From positions 29,154,943 through 29,218,942 of the forward strand of contig OZ035962.1 of NCBI GenBank assembly GCA_964034945.1: DNA of 64,000 bases, given 5' to 3'. This DNA is from Chrysopilus asiliformis. Lineage: Eukaryota > Arthropoda > Insecta > Diptera > Rhagionidae. The stretch's first letter is position 1, and each line of letters starts with the position of its first letter. The translations under genes and the position numbers were made by a program. Positions 10,912 through 23,800 of the stretch are shown piece by piece. Below the pieces are notes generated by a model. That model saw only the letters and a program-made list of their open reading frames with translations, was not told where the DNA came from and did no database searches.

Positions 10912-13900
10912 AGATTTTAAAAGCTCTAAAAGGTTCCCCATACAATTCGTCACGCTTAATTTCGCATTTTCGAAAAATACGTCACGCTTAACTTTCGTCT
11001 TCGACCCCTATCGTCATATTTTTTCTCAACTTTTTGTATGGAATTTAATACTGCTATCAAACTACCAAAGACGTATTTTATAGAAAACCCTCATCTCGAG
11101 AACCACTCTAGCTATTAATTTGAATTTTTTGATGACCTTTTTTAAGGAGAAATTTTTTAGCACTTAAAGGCAAATCTATACCAAATGAACGAGTAAAAAA
11201 AGTTATATGGCGTCACAATGAAATTAAAAACTGTCTCAAATTTGAATATAAACCTGTTGTACACCTAAATATACCCTTTACCCTATATTACCGACAACGA
11301 TCGTGATGATGTAGATAATTTATTCACCCGCACGACAGTGATTTTTCCAAGCATTTTCCACCCTCTCTACGTCTTTCCGTTAACATTTTTTGAATTATTA
11401 TTTTTATGCTTTTCTAAATGCGCGCGTACAAAGATGTTTCATGCGTGGTCCCGGCTCCGATAAAAATAAAAATTTCCACCTAAAAATAACATTTTCCGAG
11501 TTCAAAACGAAGTGGAAAATGAAAACATCTAACTCAAGTGGCTGACTGGGAAAATGTGAGAAAAAAACCAATTTTTTGCGTTTCTTTTGTGATCACAGTG
11601 ATTGCAATGTTACTTGGAAATAAGTACAAGTAAAAAGATACTCGACACTATATGAACAACATCTTTCTTCTGTGGCTGATCTTTAGAACAAAAACGTAAA
11701 ATCTTTGACTTCTTGGACTTAATGATGACGGATGACGATTTGGTTGAGTATGAAACTTTACAGAACCTTCAACTATAATAAACGACTAATTCTGTTGGCA
11801 GGCGTGACTTGACATTTGTGACATGGCTACGAAAATTCGAAATTTTTCACATTTTCTCTGAAATTTGTACTCTCATGGCTTCTTCCATTCTGCTGTTTTT
11901 TGTGGAATATGAGCAAACAATTAAATTAACCGAGCGAAACTATGCCGAGCAAAAAAGTGAAATAAAATTTTATTTAAATTGTCTTTGGATACGTTCCAAG
12001 AAATCACCAGAAGAACACTAATTGTTGGAAATTATTTTAAATAACGGTCTCTTCACAATTGATGTCAAATTTTGATGAGATAAAATTGAAAGAAAATTGG
12101 AATTTAAATATTTTATTTTTAGGAATTTTTTTCTTATTCAGAATTTTTGCATGTATATTTTTAAATTATGTGATTTATGTAATGAACAATACCGAGAAAC
12201 AGACGCTAATATTCACATGATTTGATCGCAATTTTAAAATGAATTCTATCAAAAGATCGCCCTAGAATTTTTTTTTTGAATATTTACATTTGTTGGATTA
12301 ACTCGTCAACATCAAACATAAAATGTGATCCATATGATTAATCGTCTTTCTAGATTATTTCTTCTATATTTCAATGATGATATTTGTTTCATGGTTTATT
12401 TTTGGAAAAATGTGTAAATAAAAAATCTACACTGGATCTAAATATGTCAGAGATAACTTAACCTCCACAAGAAAATATTTTAATGTATTTTCATTTTTCG
12501 TCAAGAGAGGAGTTTTTCCAAAAAAAAATTATCTATTTCATGAAATTGAATGACGAAAAGTTTGAATTTACGGAAAATAAGGCAACTTGAAAATATATTG
12601 TCGTTTTTACCTTCTAAGAGTTGCTTAATGGGTTGCAATACCTTACAATTGTTGCAACGTCAAGGCGGGATTTTTTTTTTATCTTCCCAAATCAAAATTT
12701 TGTAGCAATTTCCACTCCGCTACAGCATCTGCTGTTTTACACAACTTTGAAAACATTAAATTGAATTACAACATTTGTAAGGTTTGAAACCCATCAACAG
12801 CAGAGGTCCGATTCTGGATGCTGTGATAACAATCTAGATTAAAAATGCTTAGCCAAAGGCCCTATCCATAAAATCCGTCATATTTTTAGAGAGGATCGGA
12901 TATGCGACTTTGGATTTAATTTTTTAACCATTACAGGTTTAAAGTTGTTTGCACGGAATTGTTGAAAAAGCAAGTTTACCAGCCCAACATTGTAGATCAG
13001 AGTAGCTCAGCTTTGCCTGTGGCGCTTTTGTCTTCATTGCTTAGTTTCACAATTTCCGTCGTCATTATTTATGGAATGTAAAGAGCGGGAAAAGTTAAAT
13101 TAATTTTCGCTGAGGTCTGTGTAGCTCTTGATTTCAATCTTTGCGCCGCACTACCTTGGTTTTCCTTCAAATAAAGATTCTCTTCCTATGAAATCTTGTT
13201 GTTTCGTTAGTGTTCCTATTTCTTCATCCACCCCCTCCCCCACGTCTATCTTTATTAAATTTTAAAAATTTGTTTTTGTCTCTAACTTTACTAAATCAAA
13301 AATCCACTGCAACTGATAAAAACATTTTAACTTAATACAAATCCGCATTTCCCTGAAATAATCACATTATTCTGCAGATGGAAACTCACAAATAAGCGAA
13401 TTAACCAAAAAATCACACAGTCATGCATGCTTCAGGATACGGAAACTCTTTGGAATACAGATATTAAATTCTGTCTAAATCTAGCACTTCATTCATGGAT
13501 TTAGCGAACAGAATTCGATTAAAAGTCGACAAAATGCACCCAATCATCATTCGTTCCAATTCAAATTCTATTTCACTGTAGCATAAGTTGAGGAGGAAAA
13601 TTGCAGTACATACTGTACTGTATCTATCCTGGTTGAATTTATTTCGTATTGGCCACATCGTAAAATCCATCCGCAATGTGTGTAAAGATCATGAAGCTTT
13701 TATCAAACTAACCGTATTTGCTCGACGGTGCGTATTTCGTGGAATTTCAGGCAAAAGTTTGTGCTTTCTGTAAACGTCCTGCAGTCTGCAGTATATTGAG
13801 TTTTCCTTCTCTCAAACCCTTTTCACTGGGTAAACTTTTAATTCTATTTTCGCTGGAGTCCTTTGTGGTTTTCTTCTATCTATAGGTAGATGGTACGTGT

Positions 13901-15586
13901 TTACTTCCCTATTTGCTGATGCTATACAGTTTTTTTACATTTTTTTTTTGAATAGTAAGTTTTTATTTATTCCATTGATTTATTTTGACGTTGCACATTC
14001 CGCTGACCCAGAAATTGAGAAAACAGCAGTGTCGTGTAACTTCAATTTCAAATACAAACTAGTTTGAAGTCGAAAACTTTAACGTCGCAATTGGAAAGTT
14101 TTGACCAAATTTCATAGCTTTATTTTTGTTGTTGCTACACTATTGGAATTGGAATAACAACACCCGATATAAGTATAGTACAAATACTTAGATGCACATT
14201 CGAGGAGAATCGCTGAAAAGTGCAACTGCAACATTTACTTTTGACCTTTTTTTGCATTGTTTATATTTTGTTTGTTAAAAAGTTTCAAAACTATAGGGAA
14301 CAAAAAACTTTCACACTATTTCGAATTTAGGTATGAAACTATACTCAATAGTACTTGTTTCATATAAAAGAAAGTTTTTCTCACAATTTACAAAAATTGG
14401 GGAAAAAATACACAGAATATAATGTCAAGAATACACATAAGTGTGCTTTGTACCCTAAGCCAGCTTAAACTTTTCGAAACCAATTCCAAGCCTGTTAAAT
14501 ATCAGTGTTTTCATCCCGAAAATCTACTAAGGAAAACTCCTCCAAAAAAATGTGAACATAAAAATACTACAAGGAAATTTTCGCATGTCCTTACGGCAAT
14601 GGCGTTTACATAAAGTCAAAAAAGGGGTTAAGCGTGGTTTTACAAGCGGAAAATGAATTGAAATGATGCTACTGAATCCATGAGTCCTTGCGGTGTTTTT
14701 AGATAGGTCTCAAGATAAATACAAACTTGGTACACCATTTTGTTTGATATTTAATTTGCCGCAGCATTTAATTTTCCTTCCTTTTATCAAGGCAAATGAT
14801 GAAAATCCCTTTGGTTTTTTTTTTCTTTATGGTTGGCTTACCTGATCCCACACACACGCACACATATATACACCACATTCATGGTAAGATAAATATGTTT
14901 AACGGGAACAAAGAATCCATGTGTATAAATACACATCTGTATATCTTTTTGCATCAAAATTAACTTGAGTTACACGTGTCGTGAATTTACGTTTCAATCT
15001 TTTGAAGAATTTCAGGTGAAGCTGAACAAAAATATTAAAACTATGCCCAAGGCAATGACAATCAGTGAACAATGAGTTGACAACCGCTTTTGAAATCTGA
15101 GGAATAAAATTGTTCCTCTATTTTCTCATAATTGACACATTTTTCAATTTAACCATCGCAAGTTTTTCCTTTTTCACATTTGAAGGAAAATTGAAAAAAA
15201 CCAGCACCATAAAACGTACAAAGTGATTTATAAACGACATTTAATTGAAAAGTTTGGTAAAGAATTTTTCAAAGTTTTCTTGAAGAAAAATTGACCATAT
15301 CGCTATTGTGGTTGGTAGAATAGTTGGCATTCGCCTTTGACCAGCCAATTTGTTGTGAAATTTTCCTCTGGGCATTGTGTGCAAACTAGTATGGCAGATT
15401 CATTCGAATTTAATCGGTAAAGTTTATGGTGTAGTTCCACTAAGTTGAATTATTTTATAAATAAAATTCTCATTTTGCAATAAAATTTAAGTTTTTTTTT
15501 TACTTGCTTGACCAAAACTCTGCTTAAATTTATTGAAAAATCCTGAAATTTAAAAAAATTGATAATCAATTTATTAATTCCGTGTA
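10912..15586. other. AT-rich DNA, no gene recognised
   Basis: No supportable gene. Fragments of the CCATAAA..CGTCA family occur near 12855-12905 (CCCTATCCATAAAATCCGTC). The rest is unique AT-rich sequence with homopolymer runs. Confidence 0.5.
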
Positions 15587-15833
15587 CAGTAATCCCTCCA
15601 ACTGCGCGGTTTTTAACTGCGCGGTTTCGCAACTGCGCAGTTAAGTTTTTAATACAAAAATTTCGAACTGCGCGGTAAAAATTTCGCAGCTGCGCGGTTT
15701 TTTTAAAATTTTCATTTAAAAAACATTTTCCTAACCCCAAAATTTCATACAAAATAGGATTCACAGTGCGCGGTTTCGGTTTGCGCGCTCTTTTTGTGGA
15801 ACGTATCTACCAGCGCAGTTAGACGGATTACTA
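15587..15833. mobile_element. pogo-like MITE with AACTGCGCGGT repeats
   Basis: It starts CAGTAATCCCTCCAACTGC after TA (15585-15586) and ends GCGCAGTTAGACGGATTACTA before TA (15834-15835). The inner part has at least five AACTGCGCGGT-like units. CAGT ends, TA target and short size fit a Tc1/mariner-pogo MITE. The minus-strand frame across it is not a gene. Confidence 0.75.
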
Positions 15834-16198
15834 TATATTATTATTAATTAGCCTAGCGATTAAAATACACTTCTTGAAATACCTACATTCTCGAAAAAAA
15901 TTGATTCGGTTACGCACCGAAACGGAATGTCAAAATGTCCATCTCTTTCATTGTCAACTTTAATTCTACCCAAGGTATTCACAATAGTTCCCTATGAGTG
16001 TTAATTTATAACAATTTTTCAGTGTTGAAGCAAGTTTTTTTAATTAAAAATAAAAGAAACACCCTGACAAATGCTTGTTTTTTGCTTGTTGCAAGCAAAT
16101 GCTTGTTGCTAGCAAATGGTTGTTGCAAACATTTGGGAGGTTCTGATGTTTTCAAGTCAATATCAAGAAAAAATATATTGTTAAAAAATATTCTGGCA

Positions 16199-16266
16199 TT
16201 TCTGTACCGAGTCTCGAACCTAGGCCTCTCGATCTGTAAGACATTTGCTTTCCCATTAGACTAATA
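16199..16266 (-). repeat. tRNA-like relic
   Basis: On the minus strand there is a B-box-like GGTTCGAGACTC and, about 45 nt upstream, an A-box-like TAGTCTAATGGG. The acceptor and T stems do not pair well, so it is not a working tRNA gene. It may be the head of an old SINE; a TGCTTGTTGC-rich stretch lies just upstream at 16065-16130. Confidence 0.35.
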
Positions 16267-16375
16267 TAGTCAATTGACAAATTTCTTTTAAGCGTGCTTC
16301 ACAATGGAAATAACTGAATAACACTGCGCGGTGTTAACTTTCACTTATGTATTGAGATCTTAATTTGTACCCAAG

Positions 16376-16857
16376 TTTTTATACCCGTATGGTGAAACCA
16401 AAGGGTATATTAGATTTGCCTTACCGGTTGTAACACCAAGATCCCGTTATCACACACAAAAATGAATTACACCAGTGAGTTTAGAATGACTAAAAAAATT
16501 GATTTTTGCATGTCCGTCCGTCTGTCCGTCCGTCCATCTGTGGTGCGGATTACGGGCACAGGGATTGAGCTAGAGACTTGAAATTTTACGCAGATTCGTT
16601 TTTCGTAAAATGCAAGCCTAAGTTCGCTAATGGGTAAAAAGGGACCATTAGACGAAAACGATTTTTGTCAATATCTCAAAAACGGTGCATCTTATCAAAA
16701 AAGTGCCAGAACAAAAGTTATTTAGGATATGATTCTACATAAAAGTCCCATACATCAAAATCCGATTGGAAAAAAATTTAAAAAATCTTATTGAAAAGTT
16801 TGACTTTAAAGTGGAATTTTGATACAACTGTTCGCCGTTCACTTAAATGACCATGCT
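16376..16857 (+). mobile_element. family A repeat, copy A2 (3' truncated)
   Basis: Starts TTTTTATACCCGTATGG, has the GTCCGTCCGTCTG tract near 16513 and ends in the CAACTGTTCGCCGTTCAC motif without the terminal hairpin. Confidence 0.85.
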
Positions 16858-18229
16858 AAATCAGATTGGCAAAATGTCGCTGCCCACATGAACTGAAAAA
16901 AAATTGTAAATGGCTACAAATTACGAGGGAAAAAAGTTCCTTATGAAATCCTAGCTTCAAATCATAAGAGTTCTAGAATTACTGAACTTTTTCCTTTAAA
17001 AAAACCATATTTCTATACGATGGACGTGCATTGAATAACATTTTTAAACTCTGAGAGTATAAAAAATTTAAGAAAATTGTCTGGTGTTCTACATAGTCTC
17101 GTTATTTAGTTTTTTTTTCCAATTTTCCTTCACTTTGATAACGACAATAACCTGGAAGCGGAAACTTCTCCGTCAAGAAAAATAATAGTGCTAAGTGGTT
17201 TAATTAAGATCAGTTTTCTTTGATGTCCTTCGTATAAATGCCATTTTTTGCTTGTGAGAAACTCTCTTCTTTAATTTCCTGGTCGTTAATTTATTATAGT
17301 TAATAATTGGTCTCTCGAAAACGTCAAAACCGTCTATTTTAGAAAATAGTTTTGACATAAAGAGGTTGATGGCTGGAAAAAAGCCATGTTGTAAGAGATG
17401 GGTAATTAAATATTATCCGACACTTTTCAAATATTTTTTTATTTAACACAAAAAAATGTGACGATTATTGGAAGTTTATCGAAAAATTCATTAAACAATG
17501 GAAAATTTGGACTAGAATTCAACTTTTGGATTTTGTTACAAAGGTTTTGTTATAAAGGTAGTAACATAATTTCAGAAGAAGAGTGAAATTCTTCTGAAAT
17601 TCTGTTATCTGTTTTCTGTTATATGAAACTCTGTTATCATCTTCCATTTTGTTAAAGTACTTAAAAAAAGAACATATGGTGGAGACATTTATGTTTCCAC
17701 TGCGGAACTTCAAACACTCTACCCGAAAAAAAGTTTACAAAGCAATTTAGCCAAAATTCAGAAAACACCATTTTTTGTTTTCATAAATCCCTATTTCAAT
17801 TCTTCTTGCAATTTATGCATAACTAGTGGAAACGCTCCCTATCCTACAATCGAATATTCTGGTTATTTCCTATCAACAACGAAACTAAATAGAACAGTTT
17901 CCTTAATTTCCTGTTTTGAAAACATAGCATCCCGTTTTTTATTCAGTGTTCAGCTTTTCAAACACTACATAAACAATAGAAAAACATTCCATTTCACAAT
18001 GTTAAAATATCGATTAACAGAGTTGAAAATTTGTTTTGTGCATCAATAGCTAATAACCAAAATGAAAACACGATAGCAAATTATTTTTAATTTTTTCGCA
18101 CAAAAAGAAAAAATAAATTGAACTGAACTCAATAAGGAACAAGGAATTTTGGTTCCAAGCAAAAACCATAACAAATATTGGGAAAATTTAATCACGGAAA
18201 ATGTGTCTATCGATAACTAGATTCGAAGT
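16858..18229. other. AT-rich DNA, no gene recognised
   Basis: No supported feature. Short diverged family C stretches may be present near 16880-17060. Confidence 0.4.
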
Positions 18230-18237
18230 CATGCAAT

Positions 18238-18609
18238 CATAGATATACTAGATTGCTCGATTTGCTGTCTCGAATGGTCCCATTTCAATACAGTTCAGTG
18301 AATCTAAACGAGTCAAGTTAAGAGAAAGATAACCGTATGAAAATAAATATAGTCCTCTCGTTTAAACCGTGAGCTGTCAAAGGAAAATAGACTTTCGGAA
18401 TGGTGTTGGCGCCTAAAGTTATTTGTTTGCGCCTAAAGTTAGTCTCAAACTTGTGAAATTTGAATTTCGCGGCAAACAAAATTTGAATTTCGCGACCTTA
18501 TACAGTTCAGTGGATGCGTTCAAGTACGATAAAGAGGGAAATACTTTTGGGACCATTTTTCAGCAGAGCTTTGTATGGTGACAGTTATTCTATGTTATAT
18601 AGTTCTGTG
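18238..18609 (+). mobile_element. family F hAT-like MITE, copy 2
   Basis: This 372-bp element, CATAGATATACTAG to GTTCTGTG, is flanked by exact CATGCAAT at 18230-18237 and 18610-18617. It is nearly identical to 10533-10903 in inverted orientation, so both insertions look fairly recent compared with the other repeats. Confidence 0.82.
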
Positions 18610-18673
18610 CATGCAATGCTTATCATAAGCTTACTTTGTTGATTGGCCCAGCGTATATTTCCGGGATAGCCAA

Positions 18674-19256
18674 TTTTTTATACCCGTATGTTGACCAAAG
18701 GGTATATTAAATTCGCCTTACCGTTCGTAACGCCAAGATCCCGTCATCACACACAAAAATTAATTACACCAGTGTGTTTAGAATGAAAAAAAAATAGAAT
18801 TTTGCATGTCCGTCCGTCTGTCCGTCCGTCCGTCTGTCTGTCCGTCTGTCTGTGGCGCGGATTGCAGGCGCACGAATTAAGCTAGAGACTTGAAATTTTA
18901 CGCAGATTCGTTTTTCGTAAAATGCAAGGCTAAGTTCGTTAATGGGTAAAAATGGACCATTAGGGGGGTACCCCCCATACTAACGAAAATGTTTTTTGCG
19001 AATATCGTAAAAACGGTGCATCTTATCGAAAAAGTGCAAGAACAAAAGTTATTTAGGATATGATTTTACATAAAACTCCCATACATCAAAATCCGATTGG
19101 AATAAATTTTAAAAAATCTTATTGGAAAGTTTGACTTCAAAGTGGAATTTTGATGGAACTGTTCGCCGTTCACTTGAACTTCGAACAATGCCATATCACC
19201 ATACGGGTTTTTAATAATTGCCAGACTGGCAATTATTGCTTTTCTTATGTTTTTGC
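18674..19256 (+). mobile_element. family A repeat, copy A3
   Basis: From TTTTTTATACCCGTATG to the hairpin GCCAGACTGGCAATTATTGC and CTTATGTTTTT. It keeps the GGGGGGTACCCCCC core at 18964-18977. It ends just downstream of the DUF1091 polyadenylation signal. Confidence 0.88.
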
Positions 19257-19310
19257 TTATAATTGATATATCTGTGTTCTGTTTAATTTTTATTGGAGTT
19301 CAAATTTAGC

Positions 19311-19316
19311 TTTATT
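19311..19316 (-). promoter_or_regulatory. polyadenylation signal of the DUF1091 gene
   Basis: AATAAA on the minus strand 26 nt after the stop codon. A second lies at 19289-19294. A family A repeat copy begins only 35 nt beyond. Confidence 0.5.
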
Positions 19317-19341
19317 GGTTTTTTAAAACTTAAGGGTAACC

Positions 19342-19948
19342 CTACAAAATTTCGAAAAACATATGCATGTACAAAATTGTTTCATTACTTCTTCGAGTAA
19401 ACATTCGCCATATGAATTTCATGTCTCCACGCCATGGAATTGGAGGAAGGAGTTTAGAATTGTATGGTATATTTTTAAATTCCTGGAAACCTTCATACGG
19501 ACATGAATCGTTCACATTTGAATATTTCTTCACATACTCGAAAAGTCCTCCGAAAATAGGATTGTGGGCCAAATGTTGAACTCCCTCACAAACATCCCAG
19601 TTAATCGGTGCTAAATATGGTTTGTAAATATTTCGAACTCTTCTTTGGATCTTAATAGTTATCTAAAAATTTATGAAGACTGTTAGCAGCACATAATAAT
19701 GAATTTGTAAAATTTTTAACCATAATATTGTCGACCGATTTCCTCAAATTACATGAAACCGTAATATTTACACTGGTTTTATCAATTGGAGTCAGTTCAC
19801 AGAGTGTTTGTTCACAAATTTGATCCTGATTAAAATTGCACACGAGTTTCTTTAATATTATTTGCCGAAAATAATTAGATTTTGTTGAATTTGCATCCTG
19901 AATGTCAAATATAACTATTATTATTGCAAAAACTAATAAAGAACGCAT
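19342..19948 (-). CDS. DUF1091 (PF06477) small secreted protein, two exons, complete
   Basis: Coding segments on the minus strand are 19948..19721 (76 codons) and 19662..19342 (106 codons plus TAG), giving 182 residues, the usual size for the family. Residues 1-19 (MRSLLVFAIIIVIF...) form a signal peptide. The mature part has LKKLVCNFN, CEQTLCELTP and NITVSCNL, then, across the splice, IMITIKIQRRVRNIYKPYL, DVCEGVQHL, NPIFGGLFEYVKKYSNVN and DSCPYEGF. The last three match the DUF1091 signature of paired Cys, NP, SN.N and CPY. Function is unknown; the family's cysteine pattern suggests a secreted ML-like lipid-binding fold. The start was chosen at 19948 because the signal peptide follows it directly; an upstream in-frame ATG at 20029 would add 27 residues before it. 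Confidence 0.88.
19663..19720 (-). other. 58-nt intron of the DUF1091 gene
   Basis: Read on the minus strand it starts GTTAAA and ends TTTTTAG, with a TGCTAAC branch-site match about 20 nt before the acceptor. Removing it joins ATG (residue 76) to ATA in frame and restores the family match; reading through it hits a stop 12 nt into exon 2. Its length is typical of short fly introns. Confidence 0.85.
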
Positions 19949-20585
19949 TTTCTCATCGAGAAGGAAAATCCAAAACTGAATGATTATTATTATTATATCC
20001 AAATTTTCTATTATTTTGTTTCCAGTCAATTAAACCTATATTTTTGCATAAGTATCTGTAATAGCTTATCATATTTTAATGGCCAAATATGAAACAGTTT
20101 TTTAAAACAAGCTTTGATTGAAATTGGCAAACTGAAATTTACTGGAGATTTATATCAGCTTTAAGTTTAACTTTTCGACACAACGCACGATTTTCACGAA
20201 AATTGTATAAACATTTGTTGCAAACTAATTAAATTTTCATGTATGGAAGAATTATGTAAAATCATATTAGGAGTTATTTTAAATGTTTTCGAGTAAATTC
20301 CAGATAACTAACAAAATCCTATTTATACTCTATGTGAAAATTATGTAGAGCATATTAGATTTAGGATATACACGAAAACCCAATGCCAAATTCTAATTCA
20401 ATAGTATGGAGAAGATTTTTTTTTTATATTGTTATTTGTCCTTATTCTTTTTGTAGAGGTTGCATAATCAGAAATTTGGGGCATGCTTGTCGTCATGGGA
20501 CGATTGCCCCGAAGTCTGCCGGTAAGAGCTTTTAATAGTTTTCTTATATGTAAGAAAGGCGAAATCAGATCCAAATCCATGTAAA

Positions 20586-20870
20586 ACTGTGTTTACATTA
20601 GGACTCACTTTGAGGCGGCACGTCATTCGCTCCGGCCAAGTGATGGTGAGGGACGCAGTGGGGAGAGAAACCAAAAAGAGCGAACGAAGTTTAGATTCAC
20701 TTAAAATTATCGCTCGCAAACCGGTTTTTGAGTCTGGTCGTTGAAACCTGTGTCTTTAGTTTTGTTGATGAGACCGGTTTAGTGAATCCAGATGAAGCGA
20801 ACTGTGTGCTCACGACAGAGAAATGAGGAATGACGTGCCGCCTCAAAATGAGTCCTAATGTAAATACAGT
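20586..20870. mobile_element. 285-bp MITE with 43-bp terminal inverted repeats
   Basis: The left end ACTGTGTTTACATTAGGACT and the right end (reverse complement) ACTGTATTTACATTAGGACT share 43 bp with two mismatches, including TGAGGCGGCACGTCATTC. A second inner inverted pair (AACCGGTTT / GTGAATC) lies near the centre. No clear target duplication. Family not recognised. Confidence 0.8.
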
Positions 20871-23800
20871 CTAAGTCTAAGAGGTATTAAAAAAGTAGTA
20901 TCAATAGAATAGAGAGAGAAGAAAGTGGGTACAAGTAGGGGAAAAAATCTCTTGAAGGATGAGCTCTCTAATGGTGATAACCGGATTAAAATTAATTCAG
21001 CGGTTGAAAATGTAACAGGGAAGGGGAAAAAAGGATTGGGGTAAGAATTTCTAAAAACTATTTGCATCTTTGGTGTGTGGTACGTATACTGCAAATATAC
21101 GAGACACAGTATTTTTTTGGCTGATGCGTGAGTGAATGTAATGTGAAAATTTAATTGAAATCGCTTCCGTAGTTTTTCAGAATTTTTGTCACGATAATGT
21201 AAATATGGGTTGTGTTGAGTAGACAATTTGATTAGAATTAAGAACGGACCCTGAAATTCCAATTAAACTAATATATATATTTAAGTCACTCATAACCGCA
21301 TTATCACATTAATCTTTATTTAACCTTGATGGCCATAAAAACTCTCGAATTGATTACAAACATTAGAGAAATTGACAAATATCATTCGCTACCGCAATAT
21401 TAATATTTTATTGTGAAAATGCGTGAAAATTATGTTTTTCTTAGCTGTTCTATGTCCCCTTTGGTTTTTTTTTCGATTCACATTCATTATTACGACCATC
21501 GGCAGTAAATTGATAATAAATAAAGTGCCAAAGTGCCATAAAAATTAATTTTTCTCGCTCATAATGTATTTACAAGATATAAATCTTCGCCAAATACATT
21601 AAGTTAATTGTGAACGAATGTTATTTTAGTGTAACTGCCGCATAGTACATTAACAATCGAATTCTAATACGAATTCTATCGCATTTGGAATGTGAATGGG
21701 AAAAAATCGTTGTTTTCTTTTTGTTTATTCAAAAAAGAAGAAATTAAAATCTAGAACATCAAAAGAAAAGAAATACTACTCCACGGAAAACTCTCCGGTG
21801 CGAATGGAATAGTCGTAAAAAATTCTCTCGAGTGTCACAAAAATTTTCTTCTACATGAAAACTTTAGTTTTTTTGAAAGAAAAATTCAAAGCGAATAACT
21901 CACCGTGTCAATGTTGAAAATCCATCGAAATAGGAAAAGGAAAATTATGAAGAGCAACATAAATAACTTTAAATGATAGTTGCAGGAAATACTCTGCTTC
22001 CCACAAACTTCCATTATCGTAATCTAAAATTAGTTTATTCATGAAATTTGTCATGCATACATACCATCCACTCGACACAAAAAAGGGCAAACAAATAGAT
22101 ATATTCACGAATACAAATAGATATACGTTGATAGGTAAACTTTTTCGAGGGAGTAATCGTATTTTAACCATCATCGAAAGTTTGTTAACTCGATTTGCAT
22201 GAAAAGTCTTTTGATAACTTTCTTGTTCTACTCACCATAATCTCTGTCGTTGACACGTTGGATACATATAGGAATAGATAAATACATAACATAAATTTAT
22301 AAGTAAATTTCAGTGAATATTACGATAAAAAAACCGTCCCGACTGAAAACACCTTCGTCGACCCATATTTAAAAAAAAAAATCTGCAGAGAATCCTTATT
22401 TCGCTGATTCACTTTCAACCACACTGGTTCACACGCTTTCAACCCCATTTCGACCTCCGGTTCTCGATCCACATTGAAATCGATTCCAGGGCAGTCACTC
22501 CAGATGTGGTAAAATTTCCACTCATATTCGAGCAATTGCACCTTCAGTGAACCCCATTTGCTGCATTAGAACGATAACGAATCGAAAAGGGGTTGTCGCT
22601 TGTAACACTCGTTTACCTGCCATTTATATCAGCCAGGTGAATCAGGTGAAAATTTTGATGGCAGCGTGTATATAGTGTGAATATTAATAGGGAGAAGGAG
22701 TCACGGCTATGACATCCATGTCTCAAAATAGCTTCAGGAGTAACGAGAATAAGGGTTGAATTGCCGAAGGAAACGCCTGAAAATGTGGTTTGGTTATTGT
22801 GTGCTTGCCACAGCATCCAAGAAATGATTAAAGAAGTTCAAAATATGTAAAGTTTTGCAATTTCCGCATCCCATTCTTGTCGGTGATTCGCTGTTGCCTT
22901 TCCCGATGGCATTTACATAAAAATCAGTCAAAAAAAGCATCCCAACCTGACTATATTCCCAGTAAATTCACCACCACAAGATACACCAAGCAGGGTGAGT
23001 GGATTCTGGGCACATGACAGTCAAAAGGAGCAAACGAATGAAACCGAACCCCTAGAAAAAAAGTTTTTTTTTCGTTGCTGGCCCGAAAAAAGTTTAGGAT
23101 GGATGGAAATGGATTTTTTATCGTGTGCACAAATCGATTGTTGACATCCGTTCTTTCCGGGTCTTATGGGAAAATCTGACGATCCCATATAATGGGAAAC
23201 CTGCTGACAACAAAAAAAAATATTTACACAAGCACATGCGATGATTTCTCTTTACGATAACTAAAACGAATATCCTTCATCCTTATTATATGAATTTTTA
23301 CCGTTTTTCTTTTTTTTTTCATTTTCAAAGCACCATGTCAAGTCGAGTGATTTCCACGACTTCTTAAAAAATTAAGCAACTCTAAACTTTCGCTTTGATT
23401 TTCATTACCTATAGCGTGTTTCATGCAACAAAAAAAAAATCTGTTGGGGGGACGTGGAAGACAAACCTTAAGAAAGAAATGGGTTAAAAAGTCAAATGAA
23501 AAGCCGGTTTCAAAGTACATATTATCATATTGAAATTTAAATCAAAGAGGAATGTTCTTTTATGTAATCAGTGCTTTTAAATCTTCTAAGCGATTTCTGC
23601 ATCTAAAATTCCTTTTATCCATAAATTTATTAAATTCTGTATAAATATTTTATCGCTCTTTGTGTACATTTTTAATTTCATTTGATATAAATATTTGATA
23701 ATCAAATTTGAAATGTATGTCAACTTTTGATCATTATAATATGTTTACCATTTCTAATTATTTTAACATTTTTAGTCATCGACAAATTTTCAGGGACAAG

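Noticed and set aside
16199..16266. Functional tRNA gene
   Set aside because: The boxes are present but the stems do not pair, so at most a relic.
20855..21262. 135-codon minus-strand frame
   Set aside because: The plus strand is purine-rich here, which removes stop codons on the other strand; it also overlaps the end of a MITE.
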